NCBI RefSeq assembly: GCF_025232395.1
Contig: NZ_CP065938.1
Location: forward strand, 2,046,001-2,110,000
DNA: 64,000 nt
Source of the DNA: Taurinivorans muris
GTDB taxonomy: Bacteria > Desulfobacterota > Desulfovibrionia > Desulfovibrionales > Desulfovibrionaceae
Direction: 5' to 3'
Positions 1 through 9,847 of the stretch are shown one piece after another; positions within the stretch are counted from its first letter, which is position 1, and each line of letters starts with the position of its first letter. Under the pieces are notes generated by a model that made no database searches, was not told the DNA's origin, and saw only the letters and a list, made by a program, of their open reading frames with translations. A program made the translations under genes and the position numbers.

Positions 1-1
1 C

Positions 2-406
2 GGCGTTATGGAAGTCGACCCGAGCATGGTCTGCAAATACGGCATTGTGGCGGGCAATAAACGTCCGGACGGTATTATTGAAATCACGGATATGGTGGAA
101 AAGCCGAAAGTGGGGGAGGCGCCTTCCAATATGGCGATTATCGGGCGTTATGTTTTGCCTCCGGAAATTTTTGATTATTTGGAAAATGCGAAACCCGGGC
201 ACGGAGGGGAAATTCAGCTGACCGACGCTTTGAATTTGCTGGCGAAAGAAAGGGGCATGCTTGCCGTTCCTGTGAAAGGAAGGCGTTTTGATGCCGGCGA
301 TTTGCTCGACTTTTTGTCTGTCAATATGTATTTCGCTTTGCATGACGGGAATATGAAAGACGCAATGAAAAAGCGTTTGCAAAGTCTTCTTCAGGAATTT
401 GAATAA
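2..406 (+). CDS. galU: UTP-glucose-1-phosphate uridylyltransferase, C-terminal part (gene cut by window edge)
   Basis: This is the 3' end of a nucleotidyltransferase gene whose 5' part lies outside the window; the frame is open from base 2. The visible 134 residues carry the GalU C-terminal signature: VEKP, the Gly-Arg-Tyr-Val-Leu-Pro segment, and GGEIQLTDAL. These lie in the sugar-nucleotide binding half of the family. GalU makes UDP-glucose from UTP and glucose-1-phosphate in the cytoplasm for surface polysaccharide synthesis. The ATG at base 8 is internal and not a start. ychF begins 11 bases downstream, so the two are probably co-transcribed. The catalytic N-terminal half cannot be checked from here. 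Confidence 0.9.
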   Translation, partial: GVMEVDPSMVCKYGIVAGNKRPDGIIEITDMVEKPKVGEAPSNMAIIGRYVLPPEIFDYLENAKPGHGGEIQLTDALNLLAKERGMLAVPVKGRRFDAGDLLDFLSVNMYFALHDGNMKDAMKKRLQSLLQEFE

Positions 407-417
407 CAGGAGAACAT

Positions 418-1521
418 ATGGCTTTAAGTATCGGTATTGTCGGACTTCCGAATGTTGGAAAATCAACGCTGTTCAATGCTCTGACAAAGGCGCAGAACGC
501 TCAGGCGGCTAATTATCCTTTTTGCACCATTGAGCCCAACAAGGCTACGGTTTCCGTTCCGGACAAACGCCTGGAAGCTTTGGCGGAATTGGTGAACCCG
601 CAGAAAATCATTCATGCGACCGTTGATTTTATCGACATTGCGGGATTGGTGAAAGGGGCGAGCAAAGGTGAAGGTCTAGGCAATCAATTTTTAGCCAATA
701 TTCGTGAATGTGCGGCGATTTTACATGTTGTGCGCTGTTTTGAAGATGAGAACATCACCCATGTGGACGGTTCGGTCAATCCTCTCCGCGATGCGGAAAC
801 CATTGAAACGGAACTTATTATTGCCGATATCCAAACCGTGACAAGAAAAATCGAGCGCCTTGCGAAACAGGTGAAAGCGGATAAGGAAGCCGGAAAAAGT
901 TTGGAAGAATGCAAACGTCTTGCGGACTTTCTGAATGAGGGCAATAAGGCGAGCCAATTCGACATTCCGGAACATAATGAGCATTTCAAACAAGTTTGGC
1001 ATGAACTGAGCCTTTTGACAGCGAAAAAAATGATTTATTGCGCCAATGTGGACGAAGAAGGGCTTGAAGAAGAATCCGCGCATGTGAAAGCTTTGAAAGA
1101 AGCCGCTCAAAAACAAGGCTGTGAAGCTGTGGTCGTTTGCGCGAATTTAGAGGCGGAACTGCAGGGGCTTTCAGCTGAAGAACAGGCGGAAATGCTGAGT
1201 TCCTACGGAATTTCGGAAAGCTCCCTTGTCAACGTTGTCCGCACGGGATATCGTACGCTCGGGCTTTGCAGTTATTTTACGGCAGGTCCGCAGGAAGTGC
1301 GGGCATGGACGTTTAAGCAAGGCTGGAAAGCTCCCCAATGCGCGGGTGTCATTCACACGGATTTTGAAAAGGGTTTTATTCGGGCGGAAGTGATTTCCTA
1401 TGCCGATTATGTGAAGTTTAAATCCGAAGCTGCCTGCAGAAGTGCGGGCGTATTGCGGGTTGAGGGCAAAGAGTATGCCGTGCAGGACGGCGACGTCATG
1501 CATTTTCTCTTCAATGTTTAA
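418..1521 (+). CDS. ychF: Redox-regulated ribosome-binding ATPase YchF (Obg-like)
   Basis: A 367-residue protein, the usual YchF length. The G1/P-loop GLPNVGKST is at residues 9-17, a DIAG G3 motif follows near residue 70, and the G4 position reads NVDE (about residue 206) instead of NKxD. That change is the family hallmark and explains its preference for ATP over GTP. A coiled-coil region fills the middle and a TGS domain the last 85 residues. YchF is a cytosolic P-loop ATPase that binds ribosomes and is linked to the oxidative-stress response. A clear AGGAG sits 5 bases before the ATG. It lies between galU and the siroheme decarboxylase gene with short gaps. Confidence 0.96.
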   Translation: MALSIGIVGLPNVGKSTLFNALTKAQNAQAANYPFCTIEPNKATVSVPDKRLEALAELVNPQKIIHATVDFIDIAGLVKGASKGEGLGNQFLANIRECAAILHVVRCFEDENITHVDGSVNPLRDAETIETELIIADIQTVTRKIERLAKQVKADKEAGKSLEECKRLADFLNEGNKASQFDIPEHNEHFKQVWHELSLLTAKKMIYCANVDEEGLEEESAHVKALKEAAQKQGCEAVVVCANLEAELQGLSAEEQAEMLSSYGISESSLVNVVRTGYRTLGLCSYFTAGPQEVRAWTFKQGWKAPQCAGVIHTDFEKGFIRAEVISYADYVKFKSEAACRSAGVLRVEGKEYAVQDGDVMHFLFNV

Positions 1522-1551
1522 CCGCATGGTTTTTTGATAAGGGGAGCTGTT

Positions 1552-2028
1552 GTGAATTTTACGGAAAAAGAACGCAAGGTCCTGAGCATTGTGCAGTCGG
1601 ATTTGCCTGATACGCTGACTCCCTATGCGGATATTGCAAAGGAAGCCGGGCTTTGCGAAGAGGAAGTGCTCGCCCTTTTGCAAAGGCTTAAAGAGGACGG
1701 CACCATACGCCGTTTCGGCGCAAGCATAAAACATCAGAAAACAGGGTATAACCATAATGCTATGGTGGCATGGAAAATCGACGAGGACAACGTTGACGGG
1801 GCGGCAAAGTATGCGGCGCAAAGTTCACGCATTTCGCACTGTTATTACCGTCCAAGTTCCGCTCCTGATTGGCAGTATACGTTTTTTACCATGATACACG
1901 GCAGAACCATGCAGGAATGTTACGATGTCGTTGAAGAACTGCGTCAAAACACTTGTCTTGACGAATATGCGGTTTTGGAAAGCATTAAAGAATTGAAAAA
2001 AATCTCCATGACGTATTTTGATGATTAA
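1552..2028 (+). CDS. Siroheme decarboxylase subunit (AhbA/AhbB family, Lrp-like fold)
   Basis: About 158 residues with an N-terminal winged helix ([15 protein letters not shown], then [16 protein letters not shown]) and an AsnC/Lrp-like ligand domain, the architecture of the NirD/AhbA/AhbB family. In sulfate reducers and archaea the AhbA-AhbB pair removes two acetate side chains of siroheme to give 12,18-didecarboxysiroheme, on the alternative route to heme. Being next to hemL supports a tetrapyrrole role. I chose GTG 1552 because GGGGAG lies 5 bases before it; an upstream TTG at 1534 has no such site. Which of the two subunits this is cannot be decided by eye, and the partner is not in the window. 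Confidence 0.82.
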   Translation: MNFTEKERKVLSIVQSDLPDTLTPYADIAKEAGLCEEEVLALLQRLKEDGTIRRFGASIKHQKTGYNHNAMVAWKIDEDNVDGAAKYAAQSSRISHCYYRPSSAPDWQYTFFTMIHGRTMQECYDVVEELRQNTCLDEYAVLESIKELKKISMTYFDD

Positions 2029-2040
2029 AAAGGAAACGGT

Positions 2041-3315
2041 ATGAATATTGAAAGATCAGAAGAACTCTTTGCAAAAGCGAACAAACTTATTCCCGGAGGG
2101 GTGAACAGCCCCGTGCGTGCGTGCCGCAACGTGCATTGCGCCCCTTTGTTTATCGAGTCTGCAAAAGGTTCGCATATCAGAACTGTTGACGGTATGGATT
2201 TTATTGATTTTATCGGCTCATGGGGACCCATGCTTTTGGGGCATGCCCATGCGGACGTGGACAAAGCCGTCTGCGAGGCGGCGAAACGCGGCACAAGTTA
2301 CGGCGCCCCCACGGAAATAGAAGTTTTGCTTGCGGAGAAAGTCTGCAAAGCTCTTCCGTCCTGCGATATGGTGCGCATGGTCAATTCCGGCACGGAGGCG
2401 ACAATGAGCGCCCTGCGTCTTGCCCGTGCCGTGACAGGCAGGAATAAATTGGTGAAAATCATTGGCGGCTACCACGGGCACGGCGATGCGTTTTTGGCAA
2501 GCGCCGGTTCCGGGCTTGCGACGTTTTCAATTCCCGGAACGCCAGGAGTTCCGGAATCGACCGTGCAGGACACTCTGCTTGTGCCTTACAACGATTTGGA
2601 GGCGGCTAAGGAAATTTTTGAGAAATACGGCAATGAGATCGCCGCGTTTTTTGTGGAGCCTTGTGCCGGCAATATGGGACTTGTTTTGCCAGTCGCCGGG
2701 TACTTGCAGGGTTTGCGTGATCTTTGCACAAAATACGGGGCTCTGCTTGTTTTTGATGAAGTCATTACCGGTTTCAGGGTATCCTATCAGGGAGCTCAGG
2801 GACGGTTCGGCGTTATGCCTGATTTGACCACCATGGGCAAAATCATTGGCGGTGGTTTGCCAGTCGGCGCTTATGGCGGCAAGGCGGAATATATGCAGCG
2901 CATTGCTCCTGCGGGTGATGTGTATCAGGCGGGAACGCTTTCAGGCAATCCGCTTGCCATGGCGGCAGGTCTTGCGACTTTGGATATTCTTGAAAAAGCC
3001 GATTATGCAGGGTTGGAACAGCGCGTGCTCGCTTTTGTGAAAGAGCTTGCGGGTATTTTGGAGAAAAAAGGATTAAGTGTGCAATATCAGCATATTGCTT
3101 CTATGTTTACACTTTTCTTTACGGATAAGCCTGTACGCAATTTTGCTGATGTCGAAAACGCTTCCACGGCAATTTTTGAAAGCTATTATAAGCAAATGCG
3201 TGAAATGGGCATTTTTCTTTCCCCTTCCGCGTTTGAAACCGCAATGGTTTCTTTCGCCCATACCGACGATGATTTCAATAAGACCCTTGATTGCGCAAAG
3301 AAATTGAAATTTTAA
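2041..3315 (+). CDS. hemL: Glutamate-1-semialdehyde 2,1-aminomutase
   Basis: A 424-residue fold-type I PLP enzyme. It moves the amino group of glutamate-1-semialdehyde to give 5-aminolevulinate, the precursor of all tetrapyrroles in C5-pathway bacteria. Visible signatures are the N-terminal [11 protein letters not shown], the cofactor region FDEVITGFR, and the Schiff-base lysine in [17 protein letters not shown]. The length matches the family (about 425). It starts 12 bases after the siroheme decarboxylase gene, so early and late steps of the siroheme-dependent heme route are likely co-expressed. A rho-independent terminator follows. Confidence 0.97.
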   Translation: MNIERSEELFAKANKLIPGGVNSPVRACRNVHCAPLFIESAKGSHIRTVDGMDFIDFIGSWGPMLLGHAHADVDKAVCEAAKRGTSYGAPTEIEVLLAEKVCKALPSCDMVRMVNSGTEATMSALRLARAVTGRNKLVKIIGGYHGHGDAFLASAGSGLATFSIPGTPGVPESTVQDTLLVPYNDLEAAKEIFEKYGNEIAAFFVEPCAGNMGLVLPVAGYLQGLRDLCTKYGALLVFDEVITGFRVSYQGAQGRFGVMPDLTTMGKIIGGGLPVGAYGGKAEYMQRIAPAGDVYQAGTLSGNPLAMAAGLATLDILEKADYAGLEQRVLAFVKELAGILEKKGLSVQYQHIASMFTLFFTDKPVRNFADVENASTAIFESYYKQMREMGIFLSPSAFETAMVSFAHTDDDFNKTLDCAKKLKF

Positions 3316-3336
3316 ATCTTATAAACAACACTCATG

Positions 3337-3368
3337 AAAAAAGACAAGCTGCTGCTTGTCTTTTTTTT
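3337..3368 (+). terminator. Rho-independent terminator after hemL
   Basis: Inverted repeat AAAAAAGACAAGC / GCTTGTCTTTTTT with a four-base loop, running into a tract of eight T. It closes the galU-ychF-hemL run. Confidence 0.88.
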
Positions 3369-3461
3369 GGCATTGTCCGCCCTTATCTGTTCCGTATAAG
3401 TGTGAGGGGGAGCAGGAGGAGGAAAGACGATAAATAAAGAGCTACTGTTTCCCATGCGTTA

Positions 3462-5438
3462 TCAATCGTAAAAACTATCGTCTTCGGGATGTATGGCTGT
3501 GCCCATCAAAATACCGTGCTGCCGCAGCCGTTCGGCGTCGGTTTTGGCGACAAAGATGGTTTTTCCCTGTGAGTCGCATTCGGCATAATACATTGCGGTC
3601 GCAACCGTTCCCGGCGTCGGAATAAAGCATTGCACCTGCCTTGGCTTCCAATTTCTTTCTTTGAGCCAAGAGGCGAGTTCCCTCATGTTCTCATCGGTGC
3701 ACCCCGGAAACCCGCTTAAAAGGTATGGAATAACATATTGTTCCTTATTGATTTTTTTGCAGTACCCATAAAACGCCTGTAAAAACGTTTCAAATTTGTC
3801 CATGCCGGGTTTACGCATAAGCTTTAGCACGTTTTCAGAACAATGTTCAGGGGCGACTTTGAGCTGTCCTCCCGTAAATTCTCCGGCATAGCTTTCAAGA
3901 GCTTTTTTTTGGGTCAGAGCTAAATCGAAACGCACGCCGCTTGCGATACGCACATTTTTAATGTTGCTGATTTTTTTAACTTTTCTGAGCAAAGCAAGAT
4001 GTTTTTCTTGGTCGACAAGAAAATGGGGGCAAAGATCGGGGGTCAGGCAGGAAGCACGTCCGCACTTGAAATTTTTGCCTTGCGTTTTTGCTTTTTCTTC
4101 CAAGGCGCAGGAGGCTTGCCACATATTGGCGGACGGTCCGCCTATGTCGCTGATTGAACCGTCGAAGCCCTTGGAACCGGCAATATTCCGCGCTTCATCA
4201 AGCAGGGATTTTTCGCTGCGGGAAGCGATTTTTCTGCCCTGGTGCAAAGCGAGGGAGCAAAAGGAACATCCTCCTCCGCAGCCTCTGTGGCTCGTCATGC
4301 TTGTTTTCATCATGCTTTCGGCGGGGATTTTTCCTTGATAGCGGGGGTGGGCTTTGCGCTGGAAAGGAAGCGCATAGAGCAGATCCAGCTCTTCCGTGCC
4401 GAGCCTTCGTGCTGGCTTTTCAACCAGCACGGCTCTGTCCCTGTCAAAAGCTTGAACAAGGCAATGGTCTGCATGGTGGATATGCTTTTCGCTCTCAAGC
4501 GTCGCTTCCAACAATAATTTGGGAGAATGCAGAATGTCATCGTGAGAGGGCAGAATAACGGTGTTTTCAGGTAAGCGGACAATCTCTTCCGTTTTGATTA
4601 TCCGGCATGTTCCGTCAATATTTTTGAGAACCTGCTGCCACGGCTTTTTGTCCTTGGCTTTTTGCAGCACGGGGCTGTCCCAGGAAAGTTCGGGGTGTTT
4701 CTGGTAAAAATCACGAAGTCTGACGGCGATTTCAAGCAGGGCTTTCTCGCCCATTCCGTAAACAGCCAAATCGAGTTTTGCGTCCGCAAGGATTGATTTT
4801 CTGAGGCTGTCAGACCAAAAATCATAATGGCTGAGCCTGCGCAGGCTTGCCTCAATCCCCCCCGCTATAACCGGAAGGTATGGAAATGCCTGTTTTATAA
4901 GGGAAGTGTAAACGGTCACGGCTCTATTCGGTCTTGCTCCGCATTGTCCGTTCGGGGTATAGGCGTCATCATGGCGTTTTTTGCGAAAGGCTGTGTAATG
5001 GGCGAGCATGCTGTCCACGGCACCTGCGCTGATGCCGGCAAAAAGACGGGGGCGTCCCATCGCTTGGATTTTTTCGATGATTGCGGGGTCTTTCCAGTCG
5101 GGTTGGGTGATAATGCCGACTTTGAAGCCGTAATGCTCCAGATAGCGCCCAAGCAAAGCCGCCGCGAAAGCGGGATGGTCAATATACGCGTCACCGGAAA
5201 CAAGCAAAATGTCCAGCTCGTCCCAACCTTTCAAGCGCATGTCTTCACGGCACAAAGGAAGGAATTTTTCGCAGGCTTCAGGAGGCTGCCGCGTTTGAAT
5301 TTTATTTTGTTTCGCCGGAAAATTGCGTGTTTTTTCTTTCATGGGGCGTGAATTTTGAGGAACGGCGTTTCCGTTTCGGGAATTTTTTTGGGAGTACTTT
5401 TTTCTTTTTTGTTGATAATTATTAATTTTTTCCTGCAT
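3462..5438 (-). CDS. YgiQ-family radical SAM protein
   Basis: A 658-residue UPF0313/YgiQ protein. The radical-SAM cluster motif C-x3-C-x2-C appears as GCGGGCSFCS near residue 386, in the order typical of YgiQ: N-terminal B12-binding-like domain (DILLVSGDAYIDHPAF), radical SAM barrel, then a conserved C-terminal extension (KPRQVQCFIPTPGTVATAMYY). The first 70 residues are a Lys/Asn/Gln-rich tail not shared by the core family, so the true start could be internal. The reaction catalysed by this family has not been established to my knowledge. The gene stands alone, convergent with hemL and divergent from livK. Confidence 0.9.
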   Translation of the reverse strand: MQEKINNYQQKRKKYSQKNSRNGNAVPQNSRPMKEKTRNFPAKQNKIQTRQPPEACEKFLPLCREDMRLKGWDELDILLVSGDAYIDHPAFAAALLGRYLEHYGFKVGIITQPDWKDPAIIEKIQAMGRPRLFAGISAGAVDSMLAHYTAFRKKRHDDAYTPNGQCGARPNRAVTVYTSLIKQAFPYLPVIAGGIEASLRRLSHYDFWSDSLRKSILADAKLDLAVYGMGEKALLEIAVRLRDFYQKHPELSWDSPVLQKAKDKKPWQQVLKNIDGTCRIIKTEEIVRLPENTVILPSHDDILHSPKLLLEATLESEKHIHHADHCLVQAFDRDRAVLVEKPARRLGTEELDLLYALPFQRKAHPRYQGKIPAESMMKTSMTSHRGCGGGCSFCSLALHQGRKIASRSEKSLLDEARNIAGSKGFDGSISDIGGPSANMWQASCALEEKAKTQGKNFKCGRASCLTPDLCPHFLVDQEKHLALLRKVKKISNIKNVRIASGVRFDLALTQKKALESYAGEFTGGQLKVAPEHCSENVLKLMRKPGMDKFETFLQAFYGYCKKINKEQYVIPYLLSGFPGCTDENMRELASWLKERNWKPRQVQCFIPTPGTVATAMYYAECDSQGKTIFVAKTDAERLRQHGILMGTAIHPEDDSFYD

Positions 5439-5566
5439 ATTTTGCTCTTTTTATGATTTTGCTATAAATAGTTTTTATTTTATTACAGTTAGTTACATAA
5501 ATAATTTGCAAATGTGACTAATTTTACAAAAATGTAAAAATATTTTTTAAAATTTAACCTTTTTTA

Positions 5567-5596
5567 TTGACAATGCCGTTTGAAGTGTGGCATATT
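5567..5596 (+). promoter_or_regulatory. Putative sigma-70 promoter of the liv operon
   Basis: TTGACA at 5567-5572 and CATATT at 5591-5596, 18 bases apart, follow a strongly A/T-rich stretch (5440-5566) that could act as an UP element. It lies about 65 bases before the livK start. Confidence 0.5.
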
Positions 5597-5661
5597 CACC
5601 ACACAGTCTACTGTATCTTTTTTGAGTTTTCAAAAAAAAGCAGCATTTTATGGGAGGATAT

Positions 5662-6783
5662 ATGTCCAAAGTATTTTTAAAGGGTGTGTTGACAGCTTTT
5701 TTGGGAGCTGTGTTGACTTGCGGTTCTGCTTTTGCCGCCGATACGATTAAAATCGGTGTTCCGGGCGCTCATTCCGGCGAACTTGCTTCTTATGGTTTAC
5801 CAACGCTTAATGCTGTAAATCTCGTCGCTGACGAATACAACGCCAAGGGCGGCATTCTCGGCAAGCAAGTAGAAGTTATTGCTTTTGACGACGCTTGTAA
5901 AGCAGAAATTGCTACCAACGCCGCGACAAAACTTATTTCTGACGGTGTTGTCGGTGTTATCGGACATATTTGTTCCCCTGCCGGTAAAGCCGCAATGCCT
6001 TTATATAACAACGCCAAAGTGATTTCCATTTCAGGTTCCATCACCTCTCCCGCAATGACATTGAGCGGAGAAAACCCTTATTTCTTCCGTACCGTGGCTA
6101 ACGACACCGCTTCCGCGATTGTCGGCGCAGGCTATGTCATCAACAATCTTAAAGCGAAGAAAGTCGCCATTCTTCATGACAACAGCGAATACGGCAAAGG
6201 TTATGCGGAACAGGCTGCCGATTACCTGAAGAAAAACAGCGATATCGAAATCGTTCTTTTTGAAGCTATCACTCCAGGTGCCGCCGATTATTCTTCCGTT
6301 ATCCGCAAAGTGCGCCGTGTTGATGCGGACGTGTTGATGTGGGGCGGTTATTACCCTGAAGCTTCAAAACTTCTTTCCAATATGAACAGTTTGGATGCTG
6401 TTATTCCCATGATCGGTCCTGACGGATTGAAAGACTTGGGCTTTGTTGAATTGGCAGGCGCTGACGCCGAAAATGTTTACGCATCCGGTCCTACCGACAC
6501 TTCTTCAAACCCCGTAAGCAAATACTATGCGGAAAAACATATGGCAAAATACGGCTCAACTCCCGGCGCATTTTTTGATAACGCCGTTTCAGCGGCTCTT
6601 GCGCTCATGAATGCCATTGAAAAAGCGGGAACAACCGATTCCGCCAAAGTGATTGACGCATTGCATAAAGAAGAAATTGAAACTGCTGTCGGTTCCATTC
6701 ACTTTGACGAACATGGTGACGCTGTCGGTGTCGGCATGTCCATTTATCAAATCCAAAACGGTCAATATGTTGAAATGAAATAA
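5662..6783 (+). CDS. livK: Branched-chain amino acid ABC transporter, periplasmic binding protein
   Basis: A 373-residue type-I periplasmic binding protein of the LivJ/LivK family. The N-terminus is a Sec signal peptide (basic MSKVFLKG, a hydrophobic core, then cleavage after AFA), and the mature protein starts with the typical DTIKIGVPGAHSGELASYG. It captures leucine/isoleucine/valine or a related amino acid in the periplasm for the LivHMGF permease downstream. ATG 5662 is chosen because GGGAGGA overlaps the more upstream ATG 5650 and is well spaced only for 5662. A hairpin separates it from livH, which would let the binding protein be made in excess over the membrane parts. Substrate is inferred from family only. 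Confidence 0.9.
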   Translation: MSKVFLKGVLTAFLGAVLTCGSAFAADTIKIGVPGAHSGELASYGLPTLNAVNLVADEYNAKGGILGKQVEVIAFDDACKAEIATNAATKLISDGVVGVIGHICSPAGKAAMPLYNNAKVISISGSITSPAMTLSGENPYFFRTVANDTASAIVGAGYVINNLKAKKVAILHDNSEYGKGYAEQAADYLKKNSDIEIVLFEAITPGAADYSSVIRKVRRVDADVLMWGGYYPEASKLLSNMNSLDAVIPMIGPDGLKDLGFVELAGADAENVYASGPTDTSSNPVSKYYAEKHMAKYGSTPGAFFDNAVSAALALMNAIEKAGTTDSAKVIDALHKEEIETAVGSIHFDEHGDAVGVGMSIYQIQNGQYVEMK

Positions 6784-6817
6784 TTATTTTATAAAATTTT
6801 TATACGATGATTGTTCG

Positions 6818-6852
6818 GGCTTATTTCCTAAAAGGCTTTTGGGAAATAAGCC
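6818..6852 (+). terminator. Intercistronic hairpin livK-livH (partial terminator or mRNA-stabilising stem)
   Basis: Perfect 11-base inverted repeat GGCTTATTTCC / GGAAATAAGCC with no following T tract. Such stems after binding-protein genes usually protect the upstream message or cause partial termination. Confidence 0.5.
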
Positions 6853-6895
6853 TATCCGTATCTAATAAGCCTAGCAATGAATAAAGTTGAACTAT

Positions 6896-7804
6896 ATGGA
6901 TTGGCAGTATTTTTTAGAAATTTTGTTTAGCGGTCTGACTCGTGGAAGTATTTACGCCTTGATAGCTCTCGGATATACCATGGTTTACGGTATTATCGAG
7001 CTTATTAACTTCGCTCATGGTGAAATTTATATGCTTGGGGCGTTTACGGCTTTTATTGTAGCTGGAATTCTGGGCTCAATGGGATTTTCTGCCAGTGCGA
7101 TTCTTGTTATTGCTGCTTTTGTCGCGATTATTTGGTGCGTGGCGTATGGCTACACCATGGAAAAAATCGCTTATAAGCCTCTTCGCGGACAATCCCGCTT
7201 GGCTCCTCTTATTTCCGCTATCGGTATGTCCATCTTTTTGCAAAACTATGTGCAGCTGGCGCAAACGGCGGAATTTTTACGTTTCCCCATCCGCATGCCC
7301 CGTGTTGAATTTTTGGATGTTCTTGGCGGAATTTTGCGTTCTTCCGATTTCGTAATTCTTGTGACAAGCGCTTTCATCATGGTCTGTCTTTCTGTTTTCA
7401 TCCGTTATACGAAACTTGGCAAGGCTATGCGCGCCACAGCTCAAAATAGAAAAATGGCAATGCTTTTAGGCATTGATGCAGATAAAATCATTTCTTTAAC
7501 GTTCATTGTCGGTTCCGGACTTGCCGCTCTCGGCGGTACGCTTATTGCGACCCATACCATGCAGGTGGGCTTCGGTATCGGTTTCATCGCCGGCATGAAA
7601 GCGTTCACCGCCGCTGTTTTGGGCGGTATCGGCTCAATTCCAGGAGCCATGCTTGGCGGGCTTGTTCTCGGTCTTGCCGAAAGCTTCACAACAGGGTATT
7701 TCGCAGGCGATTACGAAGATGTGCTCGCTTTTGTGTTGCTTGTCCTCATTTTGATTTTCCGTCCTTCCGGAATTCTTGGGAAAGCTAAAGTTCAAAAGGT
7801 TTAG
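6896..7804 (+). CDS. livH: Branched-chain amino acid ABC transporter permease LivH
   Basis: About 302 residues, very hydrophobic, with the LivH family signature GSIYALIALGYTMVYGIIELINFAHGEIYMLGAF at the start and the cytoplasmic coupling region AQNRKMAMLLGID in the second half. It forms the inner-membrane channel with LivM. ATG 6896 (MDWQYFLEIL) is preferred; an in-frame TTG at 6887 is possible, and neither has a strong ribosome binding site. The spacing to livM is 8 bases. Confidence 0.92.
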   Translation: MDWQYFLEILFSGLTRGSIYALIALGYTMVYGIIELINFAHGEIYMLGAFTAFIVAGILGSMGFSASAILVIAAFVAIIWCVAYGYTMEKIAYKPLRGQSRLAPLISAIGMSIFLQNYVQLAQTAEFLRFPIRMPRVEFLDVLGGILRSSDFVILVTSAFIMVCLSVFIRYTKLGKAMRATAQNRKMAMLLGIDADKIISLTFIVGSGLAALGGTLIATHTMQVGFGIGFIAGMKAFTAAVLGGIGSIPGAMLGGLVLGLAESFTTGYFAGDYEDVLAFVLLVLILIFRPSGILGKAKVQKV

Positions 7805-7812
7805 GAGAAAAT

Positions 7813-9039
7813 ATGTTTACCCCGAAACGTCTTATCCGTTCTGCGTTGATCAGCATATGGTTTATGATTTTGGTCTTTCCTATCGTAGGAATTAGAATTA
7901 TTAAACGCGCTCCTGAATTTTTTTACGACAGGGTCCTTGTCATCGGTGCTATCACTTTTGTGCTTGCCGTCTTATGGTCTTGGTATTTTGAAGTATACAA
8001 GGACAGGGATTTAAGCAAAGGGATTTCTTCGCAGGTTTCCCGAAAATTTTCCGCTTTGTCTGAAAAAATCACCAATGATAAGAATACCGCTTTAAAATTA
8101 ATTCTTGTCCTTTTCATTGTGTTCATGATTTTGCCGGTGTTTACTTCGATGTATCAAACAACCGTGTATTCGCTTGCTTTTCTCTATGTCATGCTCGCCC
8201 TCGGACTGAATATTGTCGTGGGTATCGCGGGGCAGCTTGTGCTCGGTTATGCCGCCTTTTACGCTGTCGGTGCGTATACGTACGCCTTATTGAACCAATA
8301 CCTCGGCTTGGGATTTTGGACATGTCTGCCCATAGCAGGCTTTATCACCGTTATCGCGGGCTTGCTTCTCGCTTTTCCGGTGCTCAGGCTCCGCGGGGAC
8401 TATTTGGCGATTGTCACCTTGGGATTTGGTGAAATTGTAAGACTTTTGCTTATCAACTGGGCGAACTTCACAGGAGGAAACCGCGGAATTGCGAATATTC
8501 CAAGACCCGGTTTGTTCGGTTTGGAACTCAGCCCGGAAGCTTCCACGATTTATATTTATTATTTATGTCTTTTTGCCGCCATTATCACCATTATCATTGT
8601 GGCAAGGCTTATCAATTCCCGTGTGGGACTTGCGCTGCAAGCGTTGAGAGAAGATGAAATCGCCAGTGAGGCGATGGGAATCGACCTTCGGAAAATCAAA
8701 CTCTCCGCTTTTGCTTTGGGTTCTTGCTGGGCAGGTTTTGCAGGGGTGCTTTTCGCCGCCCGAAATTCCTATATCAATCCTACCAGTTTTACGTTTATGG
8801 ATTCCGCCATGATTTTAAGCATGGTTGTTTTAGGCGGTATGGGTTCCATTGTGGGAGTGGCGCTTGCAGCCCTTGTTTTGACGCTTTTGCCGGAATATTT
8901 GCGCGCTTTTTCAGAATACCGCATGCTTATTTTCGGTTTGCTCATGGTTACCATGATGGTATTCCGTCCGCAGGGCATTATTCCGCCTGCCAAGAGAAAA
9001 TATTATCCAACTGCTTTGCAGAATGAAGAAAATAGTTGA
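7813..9039 (+). CDS. livM: Branched-chain amino acid ABC transporter permease LivM
   Basis: A 408-residue inner-membrane permease of the LivM family. The N-terminal 100 residues hold two extra hydrophobic segments and a charged loop, as in longer LivM proteins. The core shows LGLNIVVGIAGQLVLGYAAFYAVGAY and the coupling segment ALREDEIASEAMGID. A good AGGAG precedes the ATG, and the stop lies 7 bases before the preferred livG start. Confidence 0.93.
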   Translation: MFTPKRLIRSALISIWFMILVFPIVGIRIIKRAPEFFYDRVLVIGAITFVLAVLWSWYFEVYKDRDLSKGISSQVSRKFSALSEKITNDKNTALKLILVLFIVFMILPVFTSMYQTTVYSLAFLYVMLALGLNIVVGIAGQLVLGYAAFYAVGAYTYALLNQYLGLGFWTCLPIAGFITVIAGLLLAFPVLRLRGDYLAIVTLGFGEIVRLLLINWANFTGGNRGIANIPRPGLFGLELSPEASTIYIYYLCLFAAIITIIIVARLINSRVGLALQALREDEIASEAMGIDLRKIKLSAFALGSCWAGFAGVLFAARNSYINPTSFTFMDSAMILSMVVLGGMGSIVGVALAALVLTLLPEYLRAFSEYRMLIFGLLMVTMMVFRPQGIIPPAKRKYYPTALQNEENS

Positions 9040-9046
9040 GGATATT

Positions 9047-9847
9047 ATGCATACTGATCAAAAACCGATTTTAGAAGTGAAGTCTTTATCCAAAAACTTT
9101 GGCGGGCTCCGTGCATTGAATGATGTGGATATGCATATTCTTCCTAAGGAAATAGTGGCATTAATCGGTCCCAACGGTGCCGGAAAGACAACGTTTTTCA
9201 ACTGTGTGACAGGAATTTACGTCCCTACGGAAGGGGAAGTCTGGGCAGGCCGCGAAGGGCATGAGAATAAGAAATTGAATGGGATTGTTCCGCATGAAAT
9301 CACCAAATACGGGCTTGCGAGAACGTTCCAAAACATTCGTTTGTTTTCTTCCATGACAGTGCTTGAAAATGTCATGGTCGGCAGGCACACGCGGACAAAA
9401 GCGGGTATTGTCAACGCAATTTTCAGAGGCGGCGCCTTTAAGAAAGAAGAACAGGATACGGTGGACAGGGGCTACGAGCTCTTGAAAGAAGTGGGGCTTG
9501 AAAAGCATTGGAAAGACGAAGCCTGCAATCTTCCTTACGGTGCGCAGCGCCGCTTGGAAATCGCCAGAGCTTTGGCGACAGAACCGTTCCTTTTGTTTTT
9601 GGACGAACCTGCCGCCGGCATGAACCCGCAGGAAACCGTGGAACTGAAAGAACTTGTTTTGCGTATCCGTGAAAAATTCAATCTTTCCATTTTATTGATA
9701 GAACACGATATGGGCATGGTCATGTCTTTATCCGACAGAATTTACGTCATGGAATACGGTTCCCGTATCGCAGCCGGAACGCCTGATGAGATACGCCATA
9801 ATCCGCAAGTTATCCGTGCATATTTAGGAGAGTCAGAAGATGCTTGA
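9047..9847 (+). CDS. livG: Branched-chain amino acid ABC transporter ATP-binding protein LivG
   Basis: About 266 residues. Walker A GPNGAGKTT, the LivG-specific GLARTFQNIRLF Q-loop stretch, an ABC signature that reads LPYGAQRRLEIARAL in place of LSGGQ (usual for LivG), and Walker B LLFLDEPAAGMNP are all present. It energises import at the cytoplasmic face with LivF. ATG 9047 is chosen because TGAGG (9037-9041, overlapping the livM stop) is well placed for it; an upstream ATG at 9023 would overlap livM by 17 bases. It overlaps livF by 8 bases, implying translational coupling. Confidence 0.93.
   Translation: MHTDQKPILEVKSLSKNFGGLRALNDVDMHILPKEIVALIGPNGAGKTTFFNCVTGIYVPTEGEVWAGREGHENKKLNGIVPHEITKYGLARTFQNIRLFSSMTVLENVMVGRHTRTKAGIVNAIFRGGAFKKEEQDTVDRGYELLKEVGLEKHWKDEACNLPYGAQRRLEIARALATEPFLLFLDEPAAGMNPQETVELKELVLRIREKFNLSILLIEHDMGMVMSLSDRIYVMEYGSRIAAGTPDEIRHNPQVIRAYLGESEDA

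Noticed and set aside
4827-5351. 174-codon frame opposite the YgiQ-type gene
   Set aside because: It is a shadow of a well-supported radical SAM gene with no family match.
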